The notes: generated by a model from the sequence alone, not told the origin. DNA of 64,000 nt from Plantago major (GCA_026545765.1 JAIFAC010000417.1:43839-107838); one strand, 5' to 3'; positions 34,914-47,592 are shown, counted from the first letter of the stretch. A program made the numbers and translations.

Positions 34914-37900
34914 ATTAACATGTTCGGTCTTCAACCCATTAACCACAAGATCTCTTGACTGAAGCAACATAGATTTCAGGTATCTTCTGGTTTATTTATT
35001 ACACCTTTAACCCCTGCCTAACAGAATTTTTGTCAAACTAACGGGAAGATCATTGACTACAATAAGCCGAGCAATATTATATGGCATGGACAGTTGAGTG
35101 CCTAATGAACACCATGTCCATCAGATGAGTACGATGGAAAAGCACTTTGTTGGACTTGCGAGAACATTGGGCACTTGAATAATCTCGTCTTAGGGAAATG
35201 TTAACATGGATTGAAGTTCCATTCAGGGGCATGTTTAAAAATTTGCAATACTTAGGATCTGAAACTTGAGACATTTTTGGAATTGTTTCATAATGCTCAA
35301 AATAAATAGTGTGTAATGTTTATAAAGTAGACACAAGATCAAGTCTACTAAGAGTTCCGTGACAAAATTGTGTTTACTGGCTGAGTGGAAAAAAAGGCTT
35401 AGTGATTAACGTCCCATCACATTATACAAGTGATGTAATACACACAACATTCATTTATATTACCTGGCCGCAGCTGTACAGACAACGTCCACCAAAAGCC
35501 CAAGATAGACCTGTAACCTAATTGTATTTCATAAGAAAAATTAATAGTCGTCTGTGAAACCAAGAGAATAAAACAGAAGCATCGGAATTGAGAGATTACA
35601 ATACTGTCATGTGCATTATAAACGACAGCTTTTTCAAAGTTGTGAGAATCTAAGTCAAAGATGATCAGTTCTAATGATCTGGATCCCTTCCCAATAGCCA
35701 ATTGTACTTTCCATGGTGATTTGTAATTAACAGAAAGTGCAAGCAAGGAGACTGTTGCAAAATCAGCAGTTGCGACCTGCTTAAATGAATTATAGCCAAT
35801 TTTCAGGTAAGCATTTGAATAACTCAACTTAAACGAAAATACAAATTAAAAAAAAATTATGTATATACAACCTCCTCCAACTGAGTAAGCCAATGACTAA
35901 CTTGTGATGTTCTCAAAAGCTCCTCGCCGTTCACCTGCCAGATCTTCACTCTGCAAAAACAAGAGAACGAACTATGATCACATTCGATTCATATTTAGTG
36001 ATGCACATGTTATAAATTATCATAAATGGATTAGAAACAGTGTAACGACCTATAACAAGTGATACCCCACCCCCACCCCACCCCACCCCAATCCCTGCAG
36101 CAATAAATGTTTTTAAATACATCAAAACCACTTTGTTGAACTACATAATACAAAATATAGTTTCACTATGGTAAAACTTATAAAAATTTATAAAATTTTA
36201 AGTTTGCATTTTGGTAGCTTAAAAAATAGAGGATCTTCCAGAGTATTCTTTTTTATATCTTTAAATAACTATTTCCAAGTAGTTGTGTACTTGTGGTAAA
36301 GCTCATTATCCAAATCCGACATACACAACCATACTCCAAGGGTGCGATGAATCAAAATGTATTTCCTTTTTTTAAGGACTTGAAGAAGCTTTGTGTTAGT
36401 TAAAATGGTAAGGGCATCGACTTGTATAGAGGAAGATAAATCTGTTAGCAGTTAGCAATGCAAAGATAAAGGCTACATAATTGCTAGTGATTTAGCATCC
36501 CCTGATCGTCCCTGGCATGGATGAATCAATGTTCAGACTCAATTGACCAAGAAATAATTGCCTAGCAATGCTAGGACAGATTTATGGTGTCTAGCAGACT
36601 CACCTCCCATCAGCACTTCCAGAGGCCAACAAAAACTGGGGTGTCGAAGCATCAGAGCCATACAGTACCCAACTAATTGCAGTGATCCTGGAATCGTGTG
36701 CCTTGAGAATGCCAATGAGTGATACTTTGCCGGCACCCCTTTTATCAATAGAATAGCATTCTGGAGCATTAATTCTCCAGAATGAGATTCCACCGCACTT
36801 CCCTCCAACAGAAAGAATAGAGCAGCAACTGGAAGAGTCGTAAGGAATAGAAACACCATCCCGTGATGTTGACAGAATTGGTGACCAGGCCACAATAAGC
36901 GGCGCCAGCATTGCACGGCGAGAAGCATACTGCTGCGGAGTTATTAATGGCTGATCATATTCCTTGCCCACCTTTTTCCAAGTCTTCTCTTTAGGTTCAT
37001 AGACAGGAACCATTTCCCATGTTTTGTCTTCCTCTGAATCATCAGATACTTCTGTAGTAATCTACTTAACAAAATAATCATTAGATGATCTTTATCTGAA
37101 AACTACATATAATCTCAAGGGGCAATGAAATGTAGATAAACCAGGTTATCATGTCAAGAAGGTAATGCGTGATGGCTTACCACATTTCGTCGCTTTCGCT
37201 TGCAACTCTGCAATATGCTAGAGACTGGCTTGTCACCGGCACAGCCACTACCTGACTTATGTTTGTGCGGAATCACCTGAACAAATAAATATATATCAAA
37301 GGAAAAAATAACATGAGAACTAAGTGTGAGTGTTATGTAGTGCCATCAACATCATATAATATGGGTTATGTGACAGATGTAACTCACAAATAAATTCGCT
37401 GAAGATGCACTTTGGGACTCCCCAAAATTATTATCCTTTAAACAAGTATACAACAACTCCGATATGTCGATCACCTGCAAAAGCTCCAATTGAGAAACAA
37501 ATCAAGCCTGTATCCAGTAGAAGTATATTGCGACAAACTATAACCTCAGTAAACAATGTCACAAACAAACCTTTGGATGACATGAAATCACCAGGCCTTA
37601 GTATTCATAAAAGTATGCTACTTTACAAATATCATGGTGCACAACTAATAGAGAAAGAAATCTTACAAGCTAGAGTTGCCATGTAGGTTCCGACAGAAAC
37701 TAACGTGATACATCCCTTTCCAAAAAGTGTTCTTTATTTACTGCTTACCTCAACCCATTCTGCAGTTAACTCCCAGACAGGAAAGCGATAAATCTTCACC
37801 CTTCCACGAGTTGTGCAAACAGCAAGCAAACATCTGCAGCATTCAAAAAAAATTACAGTCCATCCCCATGGCTGAAATTATTACCCTATTCTAAGAGCAA

Positions 37901-38641
37901 ATAGATGTGCAAGAGAACCAAATCTTGTACCCAGCGTTGTTAGCCAGACCAACAGGCAACCAAGAAATAGACCTAACATACTGACGATTATCACGCGATA
38001 ACTCAAATGGTAACAAGCTACCAGATTGCAAGGCTACCCCTGTATGGAGAAAAATCACCAGAACATGAACCCATAAAGATACTAAAAACTCAAACAATTG
38101 CAGCTTGCTTAGTACTAACTCATATCAGAAATTAATCAATTATTCAAGGAGTAGTGAACAAAAGTGTGGGTGCAAAATTCTGTAAATAATGAATGCCAGT
38201 TCGTTTTGTCCAATCCAAACAAAGTCCATACAATATAGCACAATGCACAAAGTGGAGAATTGCAAGTAGAAAAAAGGATTCCAAGTTAATTAACATCACA
38301 AACCTCCACCATCGATCAAACCAACCGGAAACGGCTCACATGAAGGAACATTAACTAAACCACGTGATCCAGCAGATGGTTTAGTTGGATCCTAGAATCA
38401 AAAACAGCTATTAGCAAATTAAGAATTGAGAAGCTAAACAGATGGTTCACAAGCAAATAAAACAAGCTTAAAACAGATGAGCAACTGGAATGGGAACAGA
38501 TTAGTATTAGTATTGAATTGTTACCATGATTAGAACGTTGTTGGTGCAGGAAACAGCGAGCAAGTTCTCGTCGGACCAAGCTACGGCGTTGGGGTAAGCG
38601 AAAGGTGTGCCGACCATGGCCGACTGGAAGTGAGAAGACAT
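32580..38641 (-). CDS. WD40 subunit of RNA polymerase III factor TFIIIC (TFIIIC90-like), lacking its zinc finger
   Basis: Fourteen exons with GT-AG introns join in frame to 750 codons: 38641-38525, 38391-38304, 38039-37931, 37833-37749, 37474-37388, 37276-37181, 37061-36604, 35950-35872, 35776-35600, 35517-35464, 34862-34773, 34696-34631, 33619-33573, 33279-32580. The N-terminus (AYPNAVAWSDENLLAVSCTN, then RGLVNVPSCEPFPVGLIDGG) is the TFIIIC_delta WD40 start shared with the Arabidopsis At3g49400 type. Later blades include LKAHDSRITAISWVL, SGSADGRVKIWQV and VTGLSWAFGGRCLYSCGQD. The family binds Pol III promoters in the nucleus as part of TFIIIC. The frame stops with TAG at 32582-32580, which overlaps a good donor (AG|GTAGTT at 32584/32583) leading to the broken zinc-finger exon. 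The product therefore lacks the finger unless the sequence is wrong here. Whether it is expressed is unknown. Confidence 0.85.
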
Positions 38642-39696
38642 GACTGCTGCTACTGTAAGAGAAGTAGAGAAATTGAGTGAAGTTGGTTATGGATTGGCTG
38701 GCAGGTAAAGGAAACCAAAAGGGGATTTTCTTTTCTTTTCTTTTCTTTTTATATTTGCAAGCTCAGTCTCCTTAGAGTTGAAGTGATCACTACATTGACG
38801 GAGCTTAGTTCAGATTTCAAGCAAAATCCAATAAAAACGGGAATCATAAACAAAACAGATGCGTAATTTGGTTAAAGTCGAAGATAATGCAAAACATATA
38901 GTATTTCTCTAGATATGCAAAAAAAAGATATGGTTGTATCTCTCGCCTTTTTTCTTAATGCGTCACTGAATCCGTCTGTTAATGAGATTTCACTTTTCAG
39001 GGACATTTCAGAAACAAGGTATTCGGAATTTCGGGACGAAATAGCATATGTCCATATCCAAATAACCGAGTATATAGTTATACTTTCAGCAAGCTATTGT
39101 CTATTTCTTTTATTAACTGTTCACTAAAATCACTTAACTAAAAGTATTCCGCACCCTGAAACATAAGTATTAGCCTGTGTGATAAAAGCCGGCCCAGACA
39201 GTTAAGCCAGCCACCTATGTTTTAAAAGCCAGACGGGGCCGGACCGGTCAGACCGTGAAACCGGTGCACACCGGCTGAAAACATGCTATTAAGCCGTCAA
39301 AAAGCCGGACACGTAAAACCCGCTGGACCCGGTAAACCGGTGAACCGCCGGTTTACACGGTTTTATCTAAAAAAAATAAAAAATTGAATTCAAAGGGTTG
39401 TTTTGCAAAAAAAAAAAACCTGCCAGTTAAGAAACCCTATTTCACTAAATCAGTGAATCGACCTTACCATCTTCTTCCTTCTTGTTTTCTTCTTCCCTTC
39501 TTCTCCCTTTTGAAAATTAGTCTCTGGAATCGAACAAATGGTTTGCATCTGAGAAGGAGTACCCTGAACAAGATCTCCTAATCCTATGAAAAAATGATTA
39601 GAATAGAAAAGGAGGTTGAATTTTTATTTGTAAAATGGTGAAGAAGTGAGGGACGTAGAGAGTGAGAGAAAGAAGAGAGGAGTCGGCTATTAGGTC
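38642..39696. other. Intergenic upstream of the TFIIIC gene
   Basis: Contains the putative promoter of the minus-strand gene (no clear TATA box seen) and a CCGG-rich patch at 39190-39360 (repeated GGCCGGACCGG and AAACCGGTG words), whose outer part resembles, inverted, 42815-42870. Confidence 0.4.
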
Positions 39697-39761
39697 GAGT
39701 TAAATGCATAACACCCCCTAAGTTATTAATAATGTGCTAAACTCCCCGAGTTAATGAATTA

Positions 39762-39870
39762 GCTCTGTTCTCTCAATCAAATTTCATCGAATCGAATTGT
39801 AATATAAAATATAACTAAGCGAATCGAATGGAACTGAATCGAATGAGTTTTCAATGAAGAGAACAGAGCC
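39762..39870. mobile_element. Tourist-like MITE nested in the Mutator-like element
   Basis: 109 bp flanked by TTA on both sides. Ends GCTCTGTTCTCT and, inverted, GGCTCTGTTCTCT. Interior has repeated GAATCGAAT words. A related copy is at 44266-44350. Confidence 0.8.
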
Positions 39871-40540
39871 TTAGTACCAAACCTCCTTGAGTTATTAAAA
39901 ATGGGCACAAAACCCCCCACCCTTTATTTTTAAATTGTATGAGGTACACTCTCATTAGGTACGACTATAGATGTTTGTTTATGTTATCTTACACCAAATC
40001 AATGCAAAAAAAAAAAAAAAAAAAAAATACCAAAGTTATTAAAATATATAAAATCCCATCAATTCTTATAAAGTCATTGCAATACCCCTTTTACATAAAT
40101 ATTAAATATACATGATGAATTCGTATTGTGTGCAGTTTGATTCGTTAGTCCAAATTTTCGAAAATATTAAAATGACTTAAATTTGAACTATTAAAAATAG
40201 TAAAACTCTATTTTTTTCCTGGTTAAATGAACAACAAAAATCGATCACACTACTGGTTATATAGCACTGAAATATATAAATAACAACCATAGATAACACT
40301 AATTAAGATTGTCATAATATATCAACAACATATACAAATTCATTATTAGTGTAAACGGAAAAAATATGAGGGCAAAAGATAATAAACTGAAACTATGAAT
40401 GTCCAGTCCACTTAGTCGCGTTAATTTGGAGTAATAAAACCTAAAAGAACTTCCATTGTTGCATCTAACATGAGCACGCCGTAAAAAAAATAAAAATAAA
40501 AAAAGCTGAGGGGGTTCCAACTTCCACGCACATGTTTTAA

Positions 40541-40690
40541 TAACTCGGGGGTTTCCCGCACATTTTTCATAACTCAGGGACTAATTTATAACTCGGGGGT
40601 TTCCCGCACATTTTTCATAACTCAGGGACTAATTTATAACTCGGGGGTTTCGCGCACATTTTTTAATAACTCAGGGGTTTGGTACTAATT
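40541..40690. repeat. 48-bp tandem repeat, three copies
   Basis: Copies begin at 40541, 40589 and 40637 with TAACTCGGGGGTTTC followed by CGCACATTTTT and end before ACTAATTTA. Repeats of the element's own arm sequence, not CRISPR-like: no spacers. Confidence 0.85.
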
Positions 40691-41042
40691 TGTTAACTCA
40701 AAGGGGTTTCGCGCACATTTACAATAACTTAAGGGGGTATTTTGCATTTAACCCCTATTAGGTCAGAGGAAAATGAAAAGTGGAGAAAAATGAGGAAGGG
40801 AATTGAATTGATATGTCTCGGCAGATGGGTCCCTTGATCCCACCACTATTTACATTATTTTCTTACTTTTTCTACTTATTGCTAATTCTCTTTGCATATG
40901 TAAGTTATATATATTTTTTAGAATATCAATATTACAATCATATAGGAGTATTACATCAAATCAATTGATATATCATTCAATCTATCAACCATTACAAAGG
41001 AATCAACTATCACAACTACAATACAGTATAACACACTCAAGA

Positions 41043-41115
41043 CTGACGGGACTTAAACCCATAACCTCTAGGTTATGGTAACTCAAGCTAACCAAATGAG
41101 CTAGGCCTCATTGGC
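41043..41115 (-). mobile_element. tRNA-derived SINE-like sequence
   Basis: On the minus strand CCTAGCTCATTTGGTTAGC matches a tRNA A box closely and, downstream, GTTATGGGTTTAAGTCCC a B box. The intervening arm does not fold as a tRNA and there is no anticodon stem, so a SINE head or tRNA pseudogene is more likely than a functional tRNA. Confidence 0.55.
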
Positions 41116-41159
41116 CATATGTAATTAAGTTACTTTAAAAAATGTGAATTTTACCAAAA

Positions 41160-41420
41160 TATAAAGAGTAAGTCTCCTAAGAGACGGCCTTTAGATAATT
41201 TATCTATAGACGGACCTATATTGTCAAAAAAATCATCGATGTTATTAATCAAAACACCTATGTTATCAACATTGGTGTTTTTTTCATATTACAACATGAC
41301 TTATTTCGTTAACAACATAGACGTTTGGATTAATAACATGGATGGTTTTATTAATAAGATACGCCGTCTCTAGATAGAGACCGTCTCTCATGAGACTTTG
41401 TGAAATATAAATGGTATATT
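41160..41420. repeat. Dispersed repeat with GAGACGG ends
   Basis: Contains GTCTCCTAAGAGACGG at one end, GACGGTCTCTA-type words (inverted) at the other, and internal ATCATCGATGTTATTAATCA and TGTTATCAACATTGGTGTTT. Related sequence occurs at 26945-27065, 43255-43470 and, weaker, 56260-56440. Probably a MITE family. Confidence 0.55.
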
Positions 41421-41809
41421 TGAAACTAATTTCAACATAATGTATAACAAGAAACTCATTCATAATATTTATTAAACTGCTTATGTTGTTAATAAAGTGT
41501 GTCTTTTGTAATATAAAAAAAACCACTTATATTAAGAAATAAACGTTTTGATTAATAGTATCGATATTTCTTTGTATCCATTTTTAGCCAAGTTATGTAC
41601 ATATCTCATTCAAGAGGCTTACTCATACAATTATGTATTATTACGTCATACCGGCTCAAAACGGTTTAAAACGGCCCAATCGATCCGACCCCGATCTAAC
41701 CTTTTTTTAGGGGTGTCCAGCTTAACTGTCCAAGCCATCTTTTAAAACACAGCCAGCCACCACCCAAATTTTTTTGATCGGGGTCGTTTTGGTTTGAGCC
41801 GATATGACG

Positions 41810-41810
<1 letters not shown>

Positions 41811-41863
<53 letters not shown>
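41811..41863. repeat. (TA)n microsatellite
   Basis: About 26 TA units followed by a short CA run. Confidence 0.95.
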
Positions 41864-41865
<2 letters not shown>

Positions 41866-41963
41866 CACACACAATTTTCATAATAAAAGAAATAAACATT
41901 ACAAAAATTCCAAACATGATAGAAATGACATCAACATAAGAGTTCCAATTTCAAAGCATCTTA

Positions 41964-42141
41964 GGCTCTGTGTAGCAAAGTTTATCAGCTTGATAAGCTT
42001 ATAAAAAATAAGCTAGCTGATTTGTTTACATATCATATGCTTATATGCTTATCAGATAATTAATTTACCAAACACTTTTATAAAAATAGTCAATCAGCTA
42101 AGCTACCAACTAGTTGCTGATAAGTTTTGCTAAACAGGACC
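41964..42141. mobile_element. MITE, about 180 bp
   Basis: Ends GGCTCTGTGTAGCAAAGTTT and, inverted, GGTCCTGTTTAGCAAAACTT, both continuing with TATCAGC-like words. TTA precedes the left end; the right flank reads ATA. Confidence 0.6.
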
Positions 42142-44265
42142 ATAAAAATGCCATCAAGTCATCCACAGGTAGAAGAACAAAGCACAGTCACAGTCAGAAA
42201 GCAGAGTAACATAAATTGACTCCATTAACTTGAATAAGAGAGCATGTGAATTGTGAAGAACATAAAAAGATGAAGAACAGAGCAGGGGAGATGAGATTCG
42301 ACTCCATTAACATAAACGGAACATAAATTCAACTCTTGTAACACTCGGTAACTTGGCAAATTTTGCTACAAATCACAGGAGAAAAAAGCTTCAGTAGCTA
42401 ATAGCCTAATAGTCAGTGAGTTGAAATTTGAAAAGAAAGAGTGTTAGTTAAATTTCAAATAGCAATGGAGAATATAAGAGCTTCAGTAGCATCATGGAAT
42501 CACTTCAATTTCGATTTTAAAGAGGAGATCGCAGCAATGGAGTATAGAAGTAAAGAAGAAGAAGAGATTGCAATTCGATTAGCATACCTGTGATGAAGCA
42601 AAGAAGCACAGCAGTCAACAGCAATGGCGATTGCAGCCAGAAGATTGAAGAAGAATGGCGAGATTGTCGCCAGAACAGAAGCCAGAAGAAATAGCGGTTG
42701 TCAACGCTGTAGAAGAATGGCGAGATTGTCTTAGGGCTTTTTTTTCTTTTTTACATACTCCAGTTTTTAGCCTTTCCGCAACAAAGTTCCTTGAATTTAA
42801 TTTTTTCCCAAAAAAACCGGTTGGTCCGTCCGACCCGATCCGGCTTTTAAAAATATAGGTATTAACCAATCGCAAATCGCCGAAATTTGTTCATCTTTTA
42901 ATATATAAAATCCAACTATGTGAAAGCAGTTTTTACACAAAAAAATTCTTTTCAATTTTACCCTTCTAATTTTGACTCATCAGAGATGGTTAGAAAGAGT
43001 GGAGGACTTTTCTTCTCAAATAAAATAATCAACCAAAATATATCATAAATAAATTTTTACACATGTAATGCATATAGTCGCGTTTCTCTTATCTCAAATA
43101 TAGACTGAGAAATATGTTCTTGAAGTGATGTTAATTTTGTTACAATTTCATAATAATCTTTTACTATCTAAAACCAGAATACTACACATCAAATCAAATT
43201 AATTGGGTATGTGACCAATTCAATTAATTTTGACCTACAATAAAAAGAAAAAATGCAATAGTCTTTAAATAACTTATCTAAAGACCGATCTATATTATCA
43301 ATGAAATCATCGATATTTTTAATCAAAATGTTTATGTTGTTGACAAAATATATTTTTTGTATATGAAAAAAACATCAATGTTCACAGCATAAATATTTTA
43401 ATTAATAACATCAATAATTTTCGTGACAATATAAGTCCGTCTCTAGATAAGTATATATAAACAGTCTATTAAAATACTTACTCAAAAAGAAAATAAAAAG
43501 GATTTATCGATAAATTATGGTAATCCATCTTCTCTGTGTTTTTTCTTATTTGTAACTTTCACTTTTCACTCTATACACGCAGATAGATTTGACAAAATAT
43601 GATTAACTTATTTTGTTTTCATATATTGATTTAATTTTTGCACGTGTAACGTGCACACGTATACTAGTACTAGTAAGAAAGCACTCGGCAAGTGCCAAGT
43701 GAACTATAATAGCATGTGATAAAAGAATACCTTTTTCGAAAAACTTATTCATATTTCGCATTAAACCACCAACGTGTAGAACAATTCATACTGACCATAA
43801 ATATCACTCAATGGAAAAACTTAAAATGTTCACCGCGAAAAATATTCGTGGTTTATTTAAAACATCATGGTTTTTTGATTAAAAAATAATCCTATTAGTC
43901 AATCTTTTCTTAAGTTACAAATAGATTGTTTCTCACAAATGTTTGCTGAGAAATCAACATCATAAGTATAAAGCTATCAAAATTAACTATTGTTCTTTAT
44001 TTTATTATTTTGGAGAAATTATTTTACAAACTTTTCCAAGAGTCTTTAGAAGGAAATTACAATATTTGCACATTAAAAATCTCAGGCATACAAAATTTTT
44101 ATAAATGAATACACAACCAACTATAAGTCGTATTTTATCTCAAGAAGAAATGAATAAAAGGTTGAAATTAATTTTGCAATAGTTCCGAGAATATAGGAAG
44201 AAATATTTTCCATCTTATAGCGACAGAACATGTAATGTGTCACTAAATTGATTATCGGTGGATTA
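42142..44265. other. Intergenic with dispersed-repeat copy
   Basis: No supported gene. 43255-43470 is a copy of the GAGACGG dispersed repeat (see 41160-41420). 42815-42870 is CCGG-rich and related, inverted, to 39200-39260. Confidence 0.45.
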
Positions 44266-44350
44266 GGCTTTGTTCTCTTCATCTGAAAACTCATTAATTT
44301 CGATTCAGATCCATTCGCTTCGATTCTATTCGCATTAAGAGAACAAAGCC
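44266..44350. mobile_element. Tourist-like MITE, 85 bp
   Basis: Flanked by TTA (44263-44265, 44351-44353). Ends GGCTTTGTTCTCTT and, inverted, GGCTTTGTTCTCTT (identical 14 bp). Related to 39762-39870. Confidence 0.85.
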
Positions 44351-45113
44351 TTAGTCGAGAGTCGTATGGTGGGCTAGTGTTTTGTCCTAATTCGTCGACA
44401 TGTCATCGCTAATATGATGTCGTTTTCTTATTATGTCAGCTATTTAATGTCAAATTACATTTCGAATCTAATTTAGGTCGCTAAATCGTTGATGTCATGG
44501 AGTATCAATGTACTGGACCAACATATTGTTGGTGCGGTCCGAATTAGACCAAGCATTGCTCGGCCCAATCTTCAGTCAAGTGAAAACCCTCTATTTTTTC
44601 ATCCGGTCTATTTTCTGTCCGGACAAGAACGGAACGAATTCTCACCCCTAAGTACCACATTACATTGTTACTTGTTAGTAAGAAATAGTATTATGTTAGA
44701 TTGTTAGTAAGAAATATCATGAAGTTAGATTGTTAGTAAGGAATAGATGAGATTTTTGTAATTAAGAGAAATTAGTCTTACTAGTAGTATGAAGTTAGAT
44801 TGTTAGTAAGAAATAGATGAGATTTTGGTAATGAATAGAAATTAGACTTGCTGGTAGTATAATATTGGAGTGTTGAACAAAAAAAAAAATGTCAGTAGAA
44901 AACTTGATTTGAAATTTATAGCGGGGCAAATTTAGTAAAACAATAAATTCATGCTCCTCACTTTTTATTCACTTTCCATCTTAACAACATCACACACAAC
45001 TCAATCCCACTCATTTTTGTGTGTATATGTGTGTGTAACAAGCTATATACATGCACCTATATATGTAACAACATCGATGCTACTTCACCAGCAATAGAGT
45101 GGAAACATATTTC

Positions 45114-45498
45114 ATGATGGTACAGCGCGATGCAACAGCTCTTTCCATCCTGTTAGTTTTCGCAGCTTCAATTGCGTTTGTTCTTCTCTTCCGATACTTT
45201 TCTGATGGATTCAAACTGTTTGGTATCACTTCTGGTGTCCCATTGGTAGAGCTAGTCACTAATGCTACCCGTTTGCCTAAGGATCAGTACAAAGCTCTTC
45301 TCTCTGCTCAATTTTCATCCAATTCCAAGCCAGTTTTGACAGTAAGTGATTTTTTTGTTTACTGGTTAATTTATTTTATGCGTATCATTCTGTTTTCGGG
45401 TTTATTTCGCAGACTCATTGTTGATAAGTATGTGTTCATGGAGTTCAATGCTCTTCTCTTTGTTGAATCTTCCTCCAAATCCAAGCCAGTTTCATTGT

Positions 45499-45531
<33 letters not shown>

Positions 45532-47592
45532 TTTTCAACTGTTTAAGTTATTTTTGTTGGTTTCGGGATTATTTCACAGATTCATTGCTGATTATGTTCA
45601 ATGCTCTTCTCTCTGCTCAATTTCACTCCAAATCCAAGCTAGATTTCACAGTACTTGTGTTTTTTAATTTGCAGTTTAATTGATTGTGCGTGTCATTTCA
45701 TTTTTGGGATTGATTTTGTAAACCATAATTGATTGTTCTTTGTACGTTTTCAAATTGATTTTGTAGATTGAGTTTGTTGATTCATATACCTAAATGTTGT
45801 CGGACTGTTCATTTAGCTAGCCAATTACTTATCTGTTAATAATAAAAACTCTTCGTACCTGCCTGCTCTAGTATGTTTCGTAAAATGACAACTAGTATAG
45901 ATTTGGTTGTGTATTATGAGTTTATGGAATAATCCAGCTATGGTTTATGTTATACGAACAAAAACAGAACATAACCAGCAATAAATTAGAGCAGGGATTG
46001 GCAAGAGCAAGGGCATCAATTCGAAAGGCAGCTTCTATGAGAAACTTATCGCAAATCGTCAATAACCATGACAATGTCTTCACCAACATCTACCGAATCC
46101 GCTTCATTTTTCAGTAAGTACTTGTGGTCAATAAGTCTGCAAAAAAAGTATGATAAATGATTGTTGAGGATTTGTGAAGCAATGGTACAAATCATTTACT
46201 CATTTTGATTTTAAAAGACCTTTTCGCAACTTCTCTTCAAAGTTACTCTTCTTGTGGATTATAAGTATTTGTGGGAAGAGTAGACTTCTGCTTCACTTTA
46301 CTACATATTTTAAAACTTGCAATTAAATTACTACTATTCATTACTCTTTTTTTTTTTTTTGCATCAAATATCTACAAAACAAACCTCAATATAACATGGT
46401 GGTGAACTTGTTAATTGCCCGTATGTACATAATCTTGTGATGTTGCAACTTACGAGCAATAAGCTGGTACTTAATAATTACATGTGGTATAGGAGTTACA
46501 AGGAAATGGAACGAAGATTCAAGATTTATGTATACAAAGAAGGGGAATCTCCATTTGTGCATGATGGCCCATGTAAAGACATATACTCTAGTGAAGGAAG
46601 ATTCATACATGAGATGGAACGCGAAAATAACATGTTCAAGACTACCGATGCTCGAGCAGCTCATGTTTACTTCATGCCGTTCAGTATTACTTGGATAGTG
46701 AAGTATGTGTACAAGCCTTACTCTTATAATGTCACCCCCTTGCAAGACTTTGTGTCCGATTACATAAAGTTAATCTCCACCAAACATCGTTTCTGGAATA
46801 CAACTCAAGGATCTGATCACTTTATGCTCTCTTGTCATGATTGGGTGAGCATACTACTGAAACATGTTAAATCCTTTATGATCAAGTATCATATGTCATA
46901 ATTTATGTTTAAATGCTTTCCAGGCACCTCAGGCTTCAAGAGGAAACAAATTGCTCTACAATACATCTATTCGCGTCATGTGCAATGCAAACTCATCTGA
47001 AGGGTTTGATCCAAGAAAAGACGTAAGCCTACCTGAAATACATCTTTACGGTGGTAATGTAAATCCGAAGCTGATTTCTCCACCACCAGCAAACATATCT
47101 AGGCCGTACCTTGCATTCTTTGCTGGTGGTGTTCACGGACCCGTTAGGCCGATACTGTTACACCATTGGAAGGGAAAAGATCCTGTTGTTCGTGTACATG
47201 AATATCTTCCAGAAAACCAAGATTATTATGATTTTATGTTACATTCCAAGTTTTGCTTATGCCCCAGTGGATATGAAGTGGCTAGTCCAAGAATAGTGGA
47301 GGCCATTTACGCGGGATGTGTACCTGTTATATTATCCGACCATTATGTTCTGCCCTTTAGTGATGTTTTGAATTGGGAAGCATTCTCGTTGCGTATTGAT
47401 ATAGCAGACATTCCACGACTAAAGGAGATTTTGGGGTCCGTTTCGAAAGACAGTTATATGCGGCTAAAGCAGGGAATGAACGCTGTTCGGGGTCACTTTG
47501 TGTTGAACCAACCAGTTAAGAGATTTGACATGTTTCATATGATTTTGCACTCTGTATGGCTTAGGAGATTAAACCTAAGAGTTAGATTATAA
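45114..47592 (+). CDS. Exostosin-family glycosyltransferase (GT47), complete, 4 exons
   Basis: Exons 45114-45341, 45968-46113, 46493-46844 and 46924-47592 join in frame to 464 residues with GT-AG introns. I chose ATG 45114; the frame is open to 45099 but only from a GTG. Residues about 8-26 are hydrophobic ([16 protein letters not shown]), a type II anchor for the Golgi. After a stem region ([20 protein letters not shown]) the exostosin domain begins with [20 protein letters not shown] (exon 3) and includes SCHDW (about 238-242), DVSLPE (276-281), [22 protein letters not shown] (352-366) and [12 protein letters not shown], the conserved nucleotide-sugar binding end. Plant homologues of this type (At5g03795/At3g07620 group) are predicted cell-wall glycan transferases; the acceptor is unknown. 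A TATA-like CTATATAC lies at 45043-45050. Intron 1 contains two extra copies of the end of exon 1. Confidence 0.9.
45294..45720 (+). repeat. Triplicated exon 1/intron 1 junction in the GT47 gene
   Basis: The segment starting GCTCTTCTCTCTGCTCA and running through CCAAGCCAG into intron sequence recurs at 45294, 45450 and 45603 (periods 156 and 153 bp). Copy 1 contains the donor ACA|GTAAGTG that is used in my model. Copy 2 carries a (GT)15 run (45501-45530) where the donor would be; copy 3 keeps ACAGTACTTG. Confidence 0.8.

Larger units (their letters stand above)
39697..40755. mobile_element. Mutator-like non-autonomous element with 9-bp target duplication
   Basis: 1,059 bp between exact copies of TATTAGGTC (39688-39696 and 40756-40764). 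Ends are GAGTTAAATGCATAACACCC and, inverted, GGGGTTAAATGCAAAATACC, continuing as diverged arms of about 35 bp. It carries a Tourist MITE and a 48-bp tandem repeat inside and has no ORF. Confidence 0.85.

Noticed and set aside
34680..34970. Continuous ORF across TFIIIC exons 11-12
   Set aside because: Splicing out a 76-bp GT-AG intron (34772-34697) gives a sequence that fits the family; the read-through contains an intron poly-T artefact and diverges.
36539..36928. Second minus-strand ORF over TFIIIC exon 7
   Set aside because: Different frame from the spliced gene; no family pattern.
37405..37686. Plus-strand ORF antisense to TFIIIC exon 5
   Set aside because: Overlaps a conserved exon and intron on the other strand; low-complexity protein.
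40541..40690. Regular 48-bp repeats, CRISPR-like at first sight
   Set aside because: Units are contiguous with no spacers, in a plant MITE.
41043..41115. Functional tRNA gene
   Set aside because: A and B boxes present but no complete cloverleaf or anticodon stem; better explained as SINE.
41804..42004. ORF over the (TA)n run
   Set aside because: Same artefact as above.
45099..45116. Upstream start of the GT47 gene at 45099
   Set aside because: The codon there is GTG; the first ATG in frame is 45114.
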